A stretch of 64,000 bases of DNA from Candidatus Kosakonia sp. 282A-S69 (GTDB lineage: Bacteria; Pseudomonadota; Gammaproteobacteria; Enterobacterales; Enterobacteriaceae). The notes beneath the pieces are model-generated. The model was not told the DNA's origin, did no database searches, and was given only the letters and a program-made list of their open reading frames with translations. The stretch spans positions 2,101,915 to 2,165,914 of the forward strand of contig NZ_JAROAU010000003.1 of the NCBI RefSeq assembly GCF_029433855.1. Direction: 5' to 3'. A program made the translations under genes and the position numbers. This document shows, in pieces, positions 1 to 7,950 of this stretch (position 1 is its first letter; every line of letters begins with the position of its first letter).

Positions 1-250
1 GAACCCGTAGGCCGGATAAGGCGGTACGCCGCCATCCGGCAATGTGCACCGTGCCCGACATAATGCCTGATGGCGCTGCGCTTATCAGGCCCACAAAACC
101 GCACGAACCCGTAGGCCGGATAAGGCGGTACGCCGCCATCCGGCAATGTGCACCGTGCCCGACATAATGCCTGATGGCGCTACGCTTATCAGGCCTACAA
201 ACCGCACGAACCCGTAGGCCGGATAAGGCGGTACGCCGCCATCCGGCAAT
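1..250. repeat. REP/BIME array, left of the REP transposase gene
   Basis: About two and a half tandem units of roughly 104 bp. Each unit has one palindromic REP reading GTAGGCCGGATAAGGCG with its mirror CGCCATCCGGC, and an inverted partner reading TGATGGCGCTGCGCTTATCA. New units begin near 105 and 208. REP pairs in alternating orientation form BIMEs, which bind IHF, gyrase or Pol I in E. coli and act as mRNA 3' stabilisers. The GTAG tetranucleotide at the foot of the REP is the signature recognised by REP-associated transposases, and one is encoded immediately downstream. The array probably continues to the left of the window. Confidence 0.9.
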
Positions 251-253
251 GCA

Positions 254-745
254 TTACCGCCTTTCCCCGGCATCCATATCGGCGATCTCCCCCGCCCAAT
301 CCTTCGGATACACTCCGGCGCGAACATCGCGATGAAAGGTGGAAAAGGGCCACTGCGCGGTACATTTCACCCACCCATGTTTAACCGGGTTGATATACAC
401 ATAATCTATATGATGACGATAATCCCGCTCATCGCGGATGGTGTGCTCCCAAAAGCGTGGCTGCCAGATCTCTTTCTGCCTGAGCGACTTACTGAAGGCT
501 TTTTTAAGCTCGCGCCAGCGCCCGGAAAAATCATCATCGTTTTCGGGTAACGTCCAGATGCAGTGCATATGTTCCGGCAGGATAACCCAGGCGTTAATAT
601 GAAAAGGCTGGCGGCGTTTCACCATGCGAGTTGCATGGCGCAGCGTATCAATATGGCGGGTAAGAAGATCGCTGCGCCTGTCGCGCAGGTTGACGGTGAA
701 AAACCATGTGCCGCCGGGCACATAATGACGACGATAGTCAGACAT
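254..745 (-). CDS. REP-associated tyrosine transposase (RAYT, TnpA-REP family)
   Basis: 163-residue single-domain Y1 transposase of the IS200/IS605-like superfamily, very similar to E. coli TnpA-REP (YafM, about 165 aa). The HUH metal site is His59-Met-His61 in LPEHMHCIW. The nucleophile is most likely Tyr115 in HIDYVYINPVKHG, the same number as the catalytic tyrosine known for the E. coli enzyme. The family nicks and joins single-stranded REP DNA and is thought to have spread REPs through host genomes; it is domesticated and not itself flanked by IS ends. The start at 745 is chosen because AAAGGAG lies at a good distance upstream; a longer reading frame to 883 runs into REP sequence and is rejected. 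REP arrays flank the gene on both sides. Confidence 0.93.
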   Translation of the reverse strand: MSDYRRHYVPGGTWFFTVNLRDRRSDLLTRHIDTLRHATRMVKRRQPFHINAWVILPEHMHCIWTLPENDDDFSGRWRELKKAFSKSLRQKEIWQPRFWEHTIRDERDYRHHIDYVYINPVKHGWVKCTAQWPFSTFHRDVRAGVYPKDWAGEIADMDAGERR

Positions 746-778
746 CTGGAAACTCCTTTTCCATTCGTAATCCCTGTT

Positions 779-1094
779 GCCTGATGGCGCTGCGCTTATC
801 AGGCCTACAAAACCGCACGAACCCGTAGGCCGGATAAGGCGTTTACGCCGCCACCCGGCAATGTGTACCGTGCCCGGCATCATGCCTGATAGCGCTGCGC
901 TTATCAGGCCTACAAAACCCAGAAAAGCGCGCTAACAGTAGGCCGGATAAGGCGGTACGCCGCCATCCGGCAATGTGTACCGTGCCCGGCATCATGCCTG
1001 ATGGCGCTGCGCTTATCAGGCCTACAAACTGCACGAACCCGTAGGCCGGATAAGGCGTTTACGCCGCCATCCGGCAATGTGCACCGTGCCCGGA
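779..1094. repeat. REP/BIME array between the REP transposase gene and pepT
   Basis: Three more units of the same REP family fill the 350-bp interval between the transposase start and the pepT stop. Inverted REPs lie near 781-805, 884-910 and 998-1022, and GTAG-headed REPs near 824-861, 930-971 and 1041-1078. Small variants (GTTTACGCC versus GGTACGCC in the loop, one CACCCGGC) show the copies have diverged slightly. The last REP ends directly at the pepT stop, so it probably forms the 3' end of the pepT mRNA; no separate U-tract terminator is visible. Confidence 0.9.
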
Positions 1095-1095
1095 A

Positions 1096-2334
1096 TCAAC
1101 CCTGCGTTGTCTCCCTTGCGGCGGTTAACTCCGCGATGCGCACAATCACCTGCACCGCCTTTTCCATGCCGTTCAGGGTGGCGAACTCATGTTTGCCGTG
1201 GTAGTTATAGCCGCCGGTAAAGATATTCGGACAGGGCAGCCCCATAAAGGAGAGTTGTGCGCCATCGGTGCCGCCGCGGATCGGCTTCATCTGCGGTTCG
1301 ATATCGCAATCGCGCATCGCCTGCTGGGCGATCTCGATAATGTGCGGGAACTCTGCCACCTTCTCGCGCATGTTGTAATAACTGTCTTCAATCACCAGTT
1401 CGATATAGCAATCCGGGTGCAGCCCTTTGCCCACTTCTTTGGCGATCTCCATCATCTTGCGTTTACGCGCTTCAAACGATGCGCGCTCGAAATCGCGGAT
1501 GATGTAGTGCATTTCGGCGCGATCCACCGTGCCTTTAATGCTGGTGAGATGGTAAAACCCCTCATACCCTTCGGTCTGCTCCGGACTCTCCTCCTCCGGT
1601 ATACGCGCATGAATTTTGCTGGCGAGCGTCATGGCATTGACCATCACCCCTTTTGCCGTGCCGGGGTGAACGTTATTCCCCACGATTTTCACCGTTACCG
1701 ACGCGGCGTTGAAGTTCTCGAACTCCAGTTCACCGATGCCGCTGCCATCCATGGTGTAGGCCCACTTCGCGCCAAAGGCTTCGACATCAAAATATTTCGC
1801 CCCTTTGCCCACCTCTTCATCGGGGGTAAAGGCCACGCAGATATCGCCGTGGGGCGTGTTGTTCATCTTCAGCACCGACAGCGCGGTCATGATCTCCGCC
1901 ACGCCCGCTTTGTCATCCGCGCCGAGCAGGGTTTTACCGTCGGTAGTGATAAGTGTATGGCCAAGCAGCTGATGCAGCACCGGGAACATCACCGGCGAGA
2001 GGATCTCATCGCCCACACCCAGCGCAATATCACCGCCACGGTAGTTTTCAAGGATTTGTGGGTTAACGTTTTTGCCGCTGAAATCGGGCGAGGTGTCGAC
2101 GTGGGAGATAAAACCAATCGCCGGAACCGGCTTGTCGACGTTGGATGGCAGTTTCGCCATCAGCGTGCCCTTATCGCTTAAGGTCACGTCCACCAGCCCC
2201 ATCTCAGTAAGCTGGTCTTGCAGTAGATGCAGGAGCTTCCATTGACTATCCGTGCTTGGCACCTGCCGCACGCCGGGCTTCGATTGCGTATCCAGCGTTA
2301 CGTACTGCAAAAAGCGCTCTAGTAATTTATCCAT
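1096..2334 (-). CDS. pepT: peptidase T (tripeptide aminopeptidase)
   Basis: Cytoplasmic zinc aminopeptidase of the M20 family that removes the N-terminal residue from tripeptides. The 412-residue protein is close to the E. coli length of 408 and is recognisable throughout. Metal-site landmarks are HVDTSPD (first His/Asp), GADDKAG, the catalytic pair in FTPDEEVG, and the C-terminal NYHGKHE. The start at 2334 (MDKLLERF) is preferred to an upstream in-frame TTG because AGGGGGC precedes this ATG and the E. coli protein begins with the same residues. pepT is divergent from potA, as in E. coli. The 284-bp interval to potA must carry both promoters; E. coli pepT is FNR-activated, but no clear FNR palindrome is visible here. 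Confidence 0.96.
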   Translation of the reverse strand: MDKLLERFLQYVTLDTQSKPGVRQVPSTDSQWKLLHLLQDQLTEMGLVDVTLSDKGTLMAKLPSNVDKPVPAIGFISHVDTSPDFSGKNVNPQILENYRGGDIALGVGDEILSPVMFPVLHQLLGHTLITTDGKTLLGADDKAGVAEIMTALSVLKMNNTPHGDICVAFTPDEEVGKGAKYFDVEAFGAKWAYTMDGSGIGELEFENFNAASVTVKIVGNNVHPGTAKGVMVNAMTLASKIHARIPEEESPEQTEGYEGFYHLTSIKGTVDRAEMHYIIRDFERASFEARKRKMMEIAKEVGKGLHPDCYIELVIEDSYYNMREKVAEFPHIIEIAQQAMRDCDIEPQMKPIRGGTDGAQLSFMGLPCPNIFTGGYNYHGKHEFATLNGMEKAVQVIVRIAELTAARETTQG

Positions 2335-2618
2335 AAAGCCCCCTAACAAAATGTCACAACATTATCAGTAAGCGTGAAAAGACAAATATTGCGTCAGGTC
2401 ACTTTTACCCGGTAAACGAGAATATTTTAAAGGTTGTTGTATTAAACGTAGTTGAGAAAGTGACTGATTGAGCGGCGAAAAGCCATCAACGATTGGCGAT
2501 TTAACCGCTTTGCCGTAGAATGCCTGCCCTTAAATCGTGCACAACCCTGAAGGTGGTTCATCACAAACCCCGCATCTGATACGCCCTCTGATGCGCAAAC
2601 ACGGGACAGAGTCAAAAA

Positions 2619-3737
2619 TTGAATACACAATCGCGTTCGCGTTCACCGCTGGTTGAGCTGGCCGGTATTCGCAAAAGCTTTGATGGTAAAACGGTAATCT
2701 CCGATTTCAATCTCACCATTAATAACGGCGAATTTCTTACGCTGCTCGGCCCTTCCGGCTGCGGTAAAACCACAGTGCTGCGCCTGATTGCCGGCCTTGA
2801 GAGCGTCGATGTCGGCCATATCCAGCTGGATAACCAGGATATTACCCACGTTCCGGCGGAACATCGCCACGTTAATACCGTTTTTCAAAGTTACGCCCTC
2901 TTTCCGCACATGACCGTGTTTGAAAACGTGGCGTTTGGCCTGCGGATGCAAAAGACGCCGCCAGCCGAAATCGCCCCGCGCGTTACCGAGGCGCTGCGTA
3001 TGGTGCAGCTTGATGAGTTCGCCCAGCGCAAACCGCACCAGCTCTCCGGCGGTCAGCAGCAGCGCGTCGCCATCGCCCGTGCGGTGGTCAATAAACCGCG
3101 TTTACTGCTGCTGGATGAGTCCCTCTCCGCGCTCGATTACAAGCTGCGCAAGCAGATGCAGAACGAGCTAAAAGCGCTGCAGCGTAAACTTGGTATCACC
3201 TTCGTCTTTGTGACTCACGATCAGGAAGAAGCCCTGACCATGTCCGATCGCATCGTGGTGATGCGCGACGGGCGCATTGAGCAGGACGGCACGCCACGCG
3301 AGATCTACGAAGAGCCGAAAAACCTCTTTGTCGCCAGCTTTATCGGCGAAATCAATATTTTTAACGCTAAGGTAATTGAGCGTCTCGACGAGAAGCGTGT
3401 GCGCGCCAGCGTGGAAGGCCGCGAGTGCAATATTTACGTCAACTTCCCGGTAGAGAGTGGTCAGCAACTCAATGTGCTGTTGCGCCCGGAAGATCTGCGC
3501 GTCGAAGAGATCAATGACATCGCCGAGGTCGAAGGGCTGATTGGCTACGTGCGCGAGCGAAACTATAAAGGCATGACGCTGGAGTCGATGGTTGAGCTGG
3601 AAAACGGCAAGATGGTGATGGTCAGCGAGTTCTTCAACGAAGACGATCCCGACTTCGACCACTCGCTGGATCAGAAGATGGCCATCAACTGGGTCGAGAG
3701 CTGGGAGGTCGTGCTGGCTGATGAAGAGCACAAGTAA
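2619..3737 (+). CDS. potA: spermidine/putrescine ABC transporter, ATP-binding protein
   Basis: ATPase subunit of the PotABCD polyamine importer. Visible motifs are Walker A GPSGCGKT (about residues 44-51), signature LSGGQQQ (about 142-148) and Walker B LLLLDE (about 162-167), followed by the C-terminal TOBE-type regulatory region. The 372-residue call uses a TTG start at 2619. Similarity to E. coli PotA as recalled (MGQSKKLN...) continues six codons further up, but the codon matching the E. coli ATG is ACG at 2601-2603, and a TGA lies in frame at 2589. The ribosome binding site is weak for either start, so the true N-terminus is uncertain. The stop overlaps the start of potB by 17 bp, so potABCD is a translationally coupled operon. 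Confidence 0.93.
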   Translation: MNTQSRSRSPLVELAGIRKSFDGKTVISDFNLTINNGEFLTLLGPSGCGKTTVLRLIAGLESVDVGHIQLDNQDITHVPAEHRHVNTVFQSYALFPHMTVFENVAFGLRMQKTPPAEIAPRVTEALRMVQLDEFAQRKPHQLSGGQQQRVAIARAVVNKPRLLLLDESLSALDYKLRKQMQNELKALQRKLGITFVFVTHDQEEALTMSDRIVVMRDGRIEQDGTPREIYEEPKNLFVASFIGEINIFNAKVIERLDEKRVRASVEGRECNIYVNFPVESGQQLNVLLRPEDLRVEEINDIAEVEGLIGYVRERNYKGMTLESMVELENGKMVMVSEFFNEDDPDFDHSLDQKMAINWVESWEVVLADEEHK

Positions 3738-4578
3738 AGTCCAGAAAGCGGTGATCGCGACCATCGTCGGCTGGCTGGTGCTGTTTGTCTTCCTGCCGAA
3801 CCTGATGATCATCGCCACCAGCTTCTTAACCCGCGATGACGCCAACTTCGTCAAGCTGGTCTTCACGCTGGATAACTACGCGCGGCTGCTCGATCCGCTC
3901 TACTTCGATGTGCTGCTGCATTCGCTGAATATGGCGCTGATGGCCACCCTCGCCTGCCTGCTGCTCGGCTACCCGTTTGCCTGGTTTCTGGCAAAGCTGC
4001 CGGCGAACGTGCGTCCGCTGCTGCTCTTTTTGCTGATCGTCCCCTTCTGGACCAACTCGCTGATCCGCATCTACGGGCTGAAGATCTTCCTCAGCACTAA
4101 AGGCTATCTCAACGAGTTCCTGCTCTGGCTGGGGGTGATCGAGACGCCAGTGCGCATCATGTTCACGCCGGGAGCGGTGATTATTGGCCTCGTCTATATT
4201 CTGCTGCCCTTTATGGTGATGCCGCTCTACTCCAGCATTGAGAAGCTCGACAAACCGCTGCTGGAAGCGGCGAAAGATCTCGGTGCCAGCAAGCTGCAAA
4301 CCTTTCTGCGCATTATCATTCCGCTGACCATGCCGGGCGTTATCGCCGGCTGCCTGCTGGTGATGCTGCCGGCGATGGGGCTGTTCTACGTCTCGGATCT
4401 GATGGGCGGGGCGAAAAACCTGCTGATTGGCAATGTCATCAAAAGCCAGTTCCTCAATATTCGCGACTGGCCGTTCGGCTCCGCGACCAGTATCACCCTG
4501 ACGCTGGTGATGGGGCTGATGCTGCTGGTTTACTGGCGCGCCGCGCGTCTGCTTAACAAAAAGGTGGAGCTGGAATGA
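3721..4578 (+). CDS. potB: spermidine/putrescine ABC transporter permease PotB
   Basis: Inner-membrane permease of the polyamine importer, 285 residues with about six membrane segments. The cytoplasmic EAA loop that docks on PotA is visible as [19 protein letters not shown] (about residues 180-198). The start at 3721 lies within the end of potA; the E. coli protein has been annotated with both this start and one about ten codons later, so the first ten residues are the least certain. The stop overlaps the start of potC by four bases (ATGA). Confidence 0.95.
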   Translation: MKSTSKVQKAVIATIVGWLVLFVFLPNLMIIATSFLTRDDANFVKLVFTLDNYARLLDPLYFDVLLHSLNMALMATLACLLLGYPFAWFLAKLPANVRPLLLFLLIVPFWTNSLIRIYGLKIFLSTKGYLNEFLLWLGVIETPVRIMFTPGAVIIGLVYILLPFMVMPLYSSIEKLDKPLLEAAKDLGASKLQTFLRIIIPLTMPGVIAGCLLVMLPAMGLFYVSDLMGGAKNLLIGNVIKSQFLNIRDWPFGSATSITLTLVMGLMLLVYWRAARLLNKKVELE

Positions 4579-5366
4579 TCGGTCGTCTCTTCAGAGGCGG
4601 TTTTATGGCCGCCATTTACGCTTACCTCTATATTCCGATCATCATTCTGATCGTTAACTCCTTTAACAGTTCGCGCTTTGGCATCAACTGGCAGGGCTTC
4701 TCCACCAAGTGGTACGGCCTGCTGATGAATAACGACAGCCTGTTGCAGGCGGCGCAGCACTCGCTGACCATGGCGGTGTTATCTGCTACCTTCGCCACCC
4801 TGATCGGCGCGCTGACGGCGGTAGCACTTTACCGCTATCGCTTTCGCGGCAAGCCGTTTGTCAGCGGCATGCTGTTTGTGGTGATGATGTCGCCGGATAT
4901 CGTGATGGCGATCTCCCTGCTGGTGCTGTTTATGCTGCTTGGCGTGCAGCTTGGCTTTATGTCGCTGCTCTTCTCGCACATCACCTTCTGCCTCCCCTTT
5001 GTGGTGGTAACGGTCTTCTCACGCCTGAAGGGGTTTGATGTGCGCATGCTGGAAGCGGCGAAAGATCTCGGTGCCAGCGAATTCACCATTTTGCGCAAGA
5101 TTATCCTGCCGCTGGCGCTGCCTGCCGTGGCGGCGGGCTGGCTGCTCAGCTTTACCCTGTCGATGGACGATGTGGTGGTCTCCTCGTTTGTTACCGGGCC
5201 GGGGTATGAGATTCTGCCCCTGAAAATTTATTCGATGGTCAAAGTGGGCGTATCGCCGGAAGTGAACGCGCTGGCCACGATCCTGTTAGTGCTGTCGCTG
5301 GTGCTGGTGATCGCCAGCCAGCTGATTGCTCGCGATACGACGAAAGCCAAGAGGACATCTTCATGA
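4575..5366 (+). CDS. potC: spermidine/putrescine ABC transporter permease PotC
   Basis: Second permease of the PotABCD importer, 263 residues and about six transmembrane helices, pairing with PotB. The EAA loop is [19 protein letters not shown] (about residues 158-176), nearly the same as that of PotB, which fits two related subunits contacting the same ATPase dimer. The gene overlaps potB by four bases at its start and potD by four bases at its end, both ATGA junctions. Confidence 0.96.
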   Translation: MIGRLFRGGFMAAIYAYLYIPIIILIVNSFNSSRFGINWQGFSTKWYGLLMNNDSLLQAAQHSLTMAVLSATFATLIGALTAVALYRYRFRGKPFVSGMLFVVMMSPDIVMAISLLVLFMLLGVQLGFMSLLFSHITFCLPFVVVTVFSRLKGFDVRMLEAAKDLGASEFTILRKIILPLALPAVAAGWLLSFTLSMDDVVVSSFVTGPGYEILPLKIYSMVKVGVSPEVNALATILLVLSLVLVIASQLIARDTTKAKRTSS

Positions 5367-6409
5367 AAAAATGGTCACGCCACCTGCTCGCCGCAGGCGC
5401 GCTCGCCTTCGGTATCAGCGCCGCGCACGCGGACGATAACAAAACGCTCTACTTCTATAACTGGACCGAGTACGTGCCGCCAGGCCTGCTGGAGCAGTTC
5501 ACTAAAGAGACCGGCATCAAAGTGATCTACTCGACTTACGAGTCGAATGAGACGATGTACGCCAAGCTGAAAACCTATAAAGAGGGCGCCTACGACCTGG
5601 TGGTGCCCTCCACCTACTTTGTCGACAAAATGCGTAAAGAGGGGATGATTCAGAAGATCGATAAGAGCAAGCTGACCCATTTCCACAACCTCGATCCGCA
5701 GATGCTCAACAAGCCTTTTGACCCGAGCAACGACTACTCGATCCCCTACATCTGGGGCGCAACGGCGATTGGCGTCAATAGCGAGGCGATGGATGCGAAA
5801 AGCGTCACCAGTTGGGCCGATCTGTGGAAACCGGAGTACAAAAGCAGCCTGCTGCTGACGGATGACGCGCGCGAAGTGTTCCAGATGGCGCTGCGCAAGC
5901 TTGGCTACTCCGGTAACACCACTGACCCGAAAGAGATTGAAGCGGCCTATAAAGAGCTGCAAAAACTGATGCCGAACGTTGCCGCCTTCAACTCCGATAA
6001 CCCGGCGAACCCCTATATGGAGGGGGAAGTGAATCTCGGGATGGTGTGGAATGGCTCCGCGTTCGTCGCGCGCGAAGCGGGCACGCCGCTGGAGGTGGTG
6101 TGGCCTAAAGAGGGCGGCATCTTCTGGATGGACAGCCTGGCGATCCCGGCGAACGCGAAAAATGTCGACGGCGCGCTGAAGCTGATTAACTTCCTGCTGC
6201 GCCCGGAGATCGCTAAACAGGTGGCGGAAACCATCGGTTACCCGACGCCAAACCTCGCCGCGCGTAAGCTGCTGAAGCCGGAAGTGGCTAACGACAAATC
6301 CCTCTACCCGGATGCGGAAACCATGAGTAAGGGCGAGTGGCAAAATGATGTCGGCAGCGCCAGCGCGCTGTATGAGGAGTATTACCAGAAGCTGAAAGCC
6401 GGTCGCTAA
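5363..6409 (+). CDS. potD: spermidine/putrescine-binding periplasmic protein
   Basis: Periplasmic receptor that hands polyamines to PotBC; spermidine is the preferred ligand in E. coli. The 348-residue precursor equals the E. coli length. It has a signal peptide with basic start MKKWSR, a hydrophobic core and likely cleavage after AHA (residue 23), then the family opening TLYFYNWTEYVPPG. Last gene of the potABCD operon, overlapping potC by four bases. A GC-rich hairpin follows at 6425-6450. Downstream the E. coli order breaks: the carotenoid cluster begins about 120 bp after the potD stop. Confidence 0.96.
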   Translation: MKKWSRHLLAAGALAFGISAAHADDNKTLYFYNWTEYVPPGLLEQFTKETGIKVIYSTYESNETMYAKLKTYKEGAYDLVVPSTYFVDKMRKEGMIQKIDKSKLTHFHNLDPQMLNKPFDPSNDYSIPYIWGATAIGVNSEAMDAKSVTSWADLWKPEYKSSLLLTDDAREVFQMALRKLGYSGNTTDPKEIEAAYKELQKLMPNVAAFNSDNPANPYMEGEVNLGMVWNGSAFVAREAGTPLEVVWPKEGGIFWMDSLAIPANAKNVDGALKLINFLLRPEIAKQVAETIGYPTPNLAARKLLKPEVANDKSLYPDAETMSKGEWQNDVGSASALYEEYYQKLKAGR

Positions 6410-6424
6410 GACCGCCTGTCGTTG

Positions 6425-6450
6425 GCCGGTGCAGCACTTTTCGCACCGGC
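6425..6450 (+). terminator. hairpin after potD, possible terminator
   Basis: Arms GCCGGTGC (6425-6432) and GCACCGGC (6443-6450) form a perfect 8-bp stem with a 10-nt loop, 15 bp after the potD stop. No U tract follows (the next bases are GACGATAAAA), so it may stabilise the pot mRNA end rather than terminate by itself. Read-through from pot into crtZ is therefore possible. Confidence 0.35.
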
Positions 6451-6533
6451 GACGATAAAAAACCCGCCGCTGTCGTTGTGTATCCGCGCGACTGCACTAG
6501 AGTCAATGGATGTCCGGTTAATAAGGGATACCG

Positions 6534-7085
6534 ATGCTCGTCTTATGGAACACGCTGATCACGCTTGCCACCGTCGCGGCGATGGAGATTATCGCCACAC
6601 TTGCGCATAAATATGTCATGCACGGCTGGGGATGGGGCTGGCACCGCTCGCACCATGAGCCGCGAACCGGCGCGTTTGAAGTCAACGACCTCTACGCCGT
6701 GGTCTTTGCCCTGCTGGCTATTGTGCTGATCGCCCTTGGCACCGCCGGTTTCTGGCCGTTGCAGTGGATTGGCGCAGGCATGACGCTCTATGGCGCGCTC
6801 TACTTCATGGTGCATGACGGGCTGGTGCATCAGCGCTGGCCGTTTCGCTACGTGCCGCGCCGCGGCTACCTGAAACGTCTCTATATGGCGCACCGCCTGC
6901 ACCACGCGGTGCGCGGCAAAGCCGACTGCGTCTCGTTTGGTTTTCTTTATGCCCCGCCGGTTGAGGATCTGCAACGAACCCTGCGCCAGCGCAAACGGGC
7001 GGAGCATGAGGAGAAGATCAGCGCGCGCGAGGGCGCTGCCACAGGTGAGCAGGACGCGGCGCAGGCCGCGACAGACGGGAAGTAA
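6534..7085 (+). CDS. crtZ: beta-carotene hydroxylase
   Basis: Membrane di-iron hydroxylase that adds hydroxyl groups to both rings of beta-carotene, giving zeaxanthin. The four histidine clusters of the family are all present: HKYVMH (residues 24-29), HRSHH (36-40), HDGLVH (about 98-103) and HRLHH (about 122-126), between hydrophobic segments. Length 183, slightly longer than the usual 175-178 because of a charged, alanine-rich tail. The start at 6534 follows AAGGGA at good spacing. The gene faces the other crt genes, and its last 68 bases overlap the end of crtB on the other strand, as in Pantoea-type clusters. Its own promoter must lie in the 124 bp after potD. Confidence 0.95.
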   Translation: MLVLWNTLITLATVAAMEIIATLAHKYVMHGWGWGWHRSHHEPRTGAFEVNDLYAVVFALLAIVLIALGTAGFWPLQWIGAGMTLYGALYFMVHDGLVHQRWPFRYVPRRGYLKRLYMAHRLHHAVRGKADCVSFGFLYAPPVEDLQRTLRQRKRAEHEEKISAREGAATGEQDAAQAATDGK

Positions 7086-7950
7086 GCGCCATACCCGCGC
7101 CTTTCGCCAGTAAGCCGAACTTCTCGGCTTTGCTGGTGCCCTGGCGGCGATCCCATGCCGCCGGTCCGGCGGCCATCACCTTGATGCCAATCTGCCGGTA
7201 GACGCCGTGCGCGGCGGCAATCGCCCACGCCGAGCGCAGCGGCAGACCGCGCAGCCCCGCTTTCGCCGATGCGTAATAGGGTTCAGCGGCCATCACCAGC
7301 CTTCGCGCCAGCCGCGCAATATGTTGCCGTTTCGCCGGGGCGGCGATCTCACTGGCCGACATCCCCTCCTCCGCCAGCCACTGCGCAGGCAGATAACAGC
7401 GCCCATTTTCCGCGTCTTCAACAATGTCGCGGGCGATATTGGTTAACTGGAACGCCAGCCCTAAATCGCAGGCGCGATCGAGCACCGAATTGTCGCGCAC
7501 GCCCATGATCCACGCCATCATCAGACCGACTACCCCCGCCACGTGATAACAGTAGCGCAGCGTGTCGTCAAAGGTCTGATAGTGGGTTTCGCGCACATCC
7601 ATCGCGAAGCCCTCCAGATGCTCAAAAGCCAGGTGGGCAGGCATCCCATGCTGCTTAACCACCTCCTGAAAAGCGGCAAAGGCCGGTTCGCCCATCGTCT
7701 CGCCGTCGAAGGCGCGCTGCGTCTCCAGGCGCAGCATCGCAAGGCGCGCCAGCGCGCTCTCCTGCTGTGGCACGTCGGTGCGAAAGCCGAGCTCCTGCTC
7801 ATCAATCACATCATCGCAGTAGCGGCACCAGGCGTAGAGCATCAGCGCGCTGCGCCTTGTCGCCGGATCAAACAGCTTTGAGGCAGTCGCAAAACTTTTC
7901 GAGCCGACGGTGATCGTTTCCGTCGCATGGCTCATTAACGCATCATTCAT
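7018..7950 (-). CDS. crtB: 15-cis-phytoene synthase
   Basis: Joins two geranylgeranyl diphosphates head to head to give phytoene, the first committed carotenoid step. The 310-residue protein belongs to the squalene/phytoene synthase family. The two Mg-binding aspartate motifs are DDVID (residues 46-50) and DIVED (about 175-179), the latter followed by GRCYLP, which is typical of CrtB. Last gene of the minus-strand crt operon: its start overlaps the crtI stop by four bases (7947-7950), and its 3' end overlaps that of crtZ. No terminator hairpin was found in the overlap, so transcripts may extend antisense into crtZ. Confidence 0.96.
   Translation of the reverse strand: MNDALMSHATETITVGSKSFATASKLFDPATRRSALMLYAWCRYCDDVIDEQELGFRTDVPQQESALARLAMLRLETQRAFDGETMGEPAFAAFQEVVKQHGMPAHLAFEHLEGFAMDVRETHYQTFDDTLRYCYHVAGVVGLMMAWIMGVRDNSVLDRACDLGLAFQLTNIARDIVEDAENGRCYLPAQWLAEEGMSASEIAAPAKRQHIARLARRLVMAAEPYYASAKAGLRGLPLRSAWAIAAAHGVYRQIGIKVMAAGPAAWDRRQGTSKAEKFGLLAKGAGMALTSRLSRPAPRPAHLWQRPRAR

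Noticed and set aside
1-1094. Repeat arrays considered as CRISPR
   Set aside because: The units are inverted REP pairs with nearly identical linkers, not direct repeats separated by unique spacers.
1189-2181. 330-codon plus-strand frame opposite pepT
   Set aside because: Antisense shadow of a conserved gene; composition rich in H, R, D and Q, typical of reverse-frame reading.
2442-2630. 62-codon minus-strand frame in the pepT-potA gap
   Set aside because: No ribosome binding site or protein-like pattern; it overlaps the potA start and the divergent promoter region.
6470-6510. Possible crtZ promoter (TTGTGT and TAGAGT at about 16 bp)
   Set aside because: Both hexamers are weak and the spacing is short; not listed as a feature.
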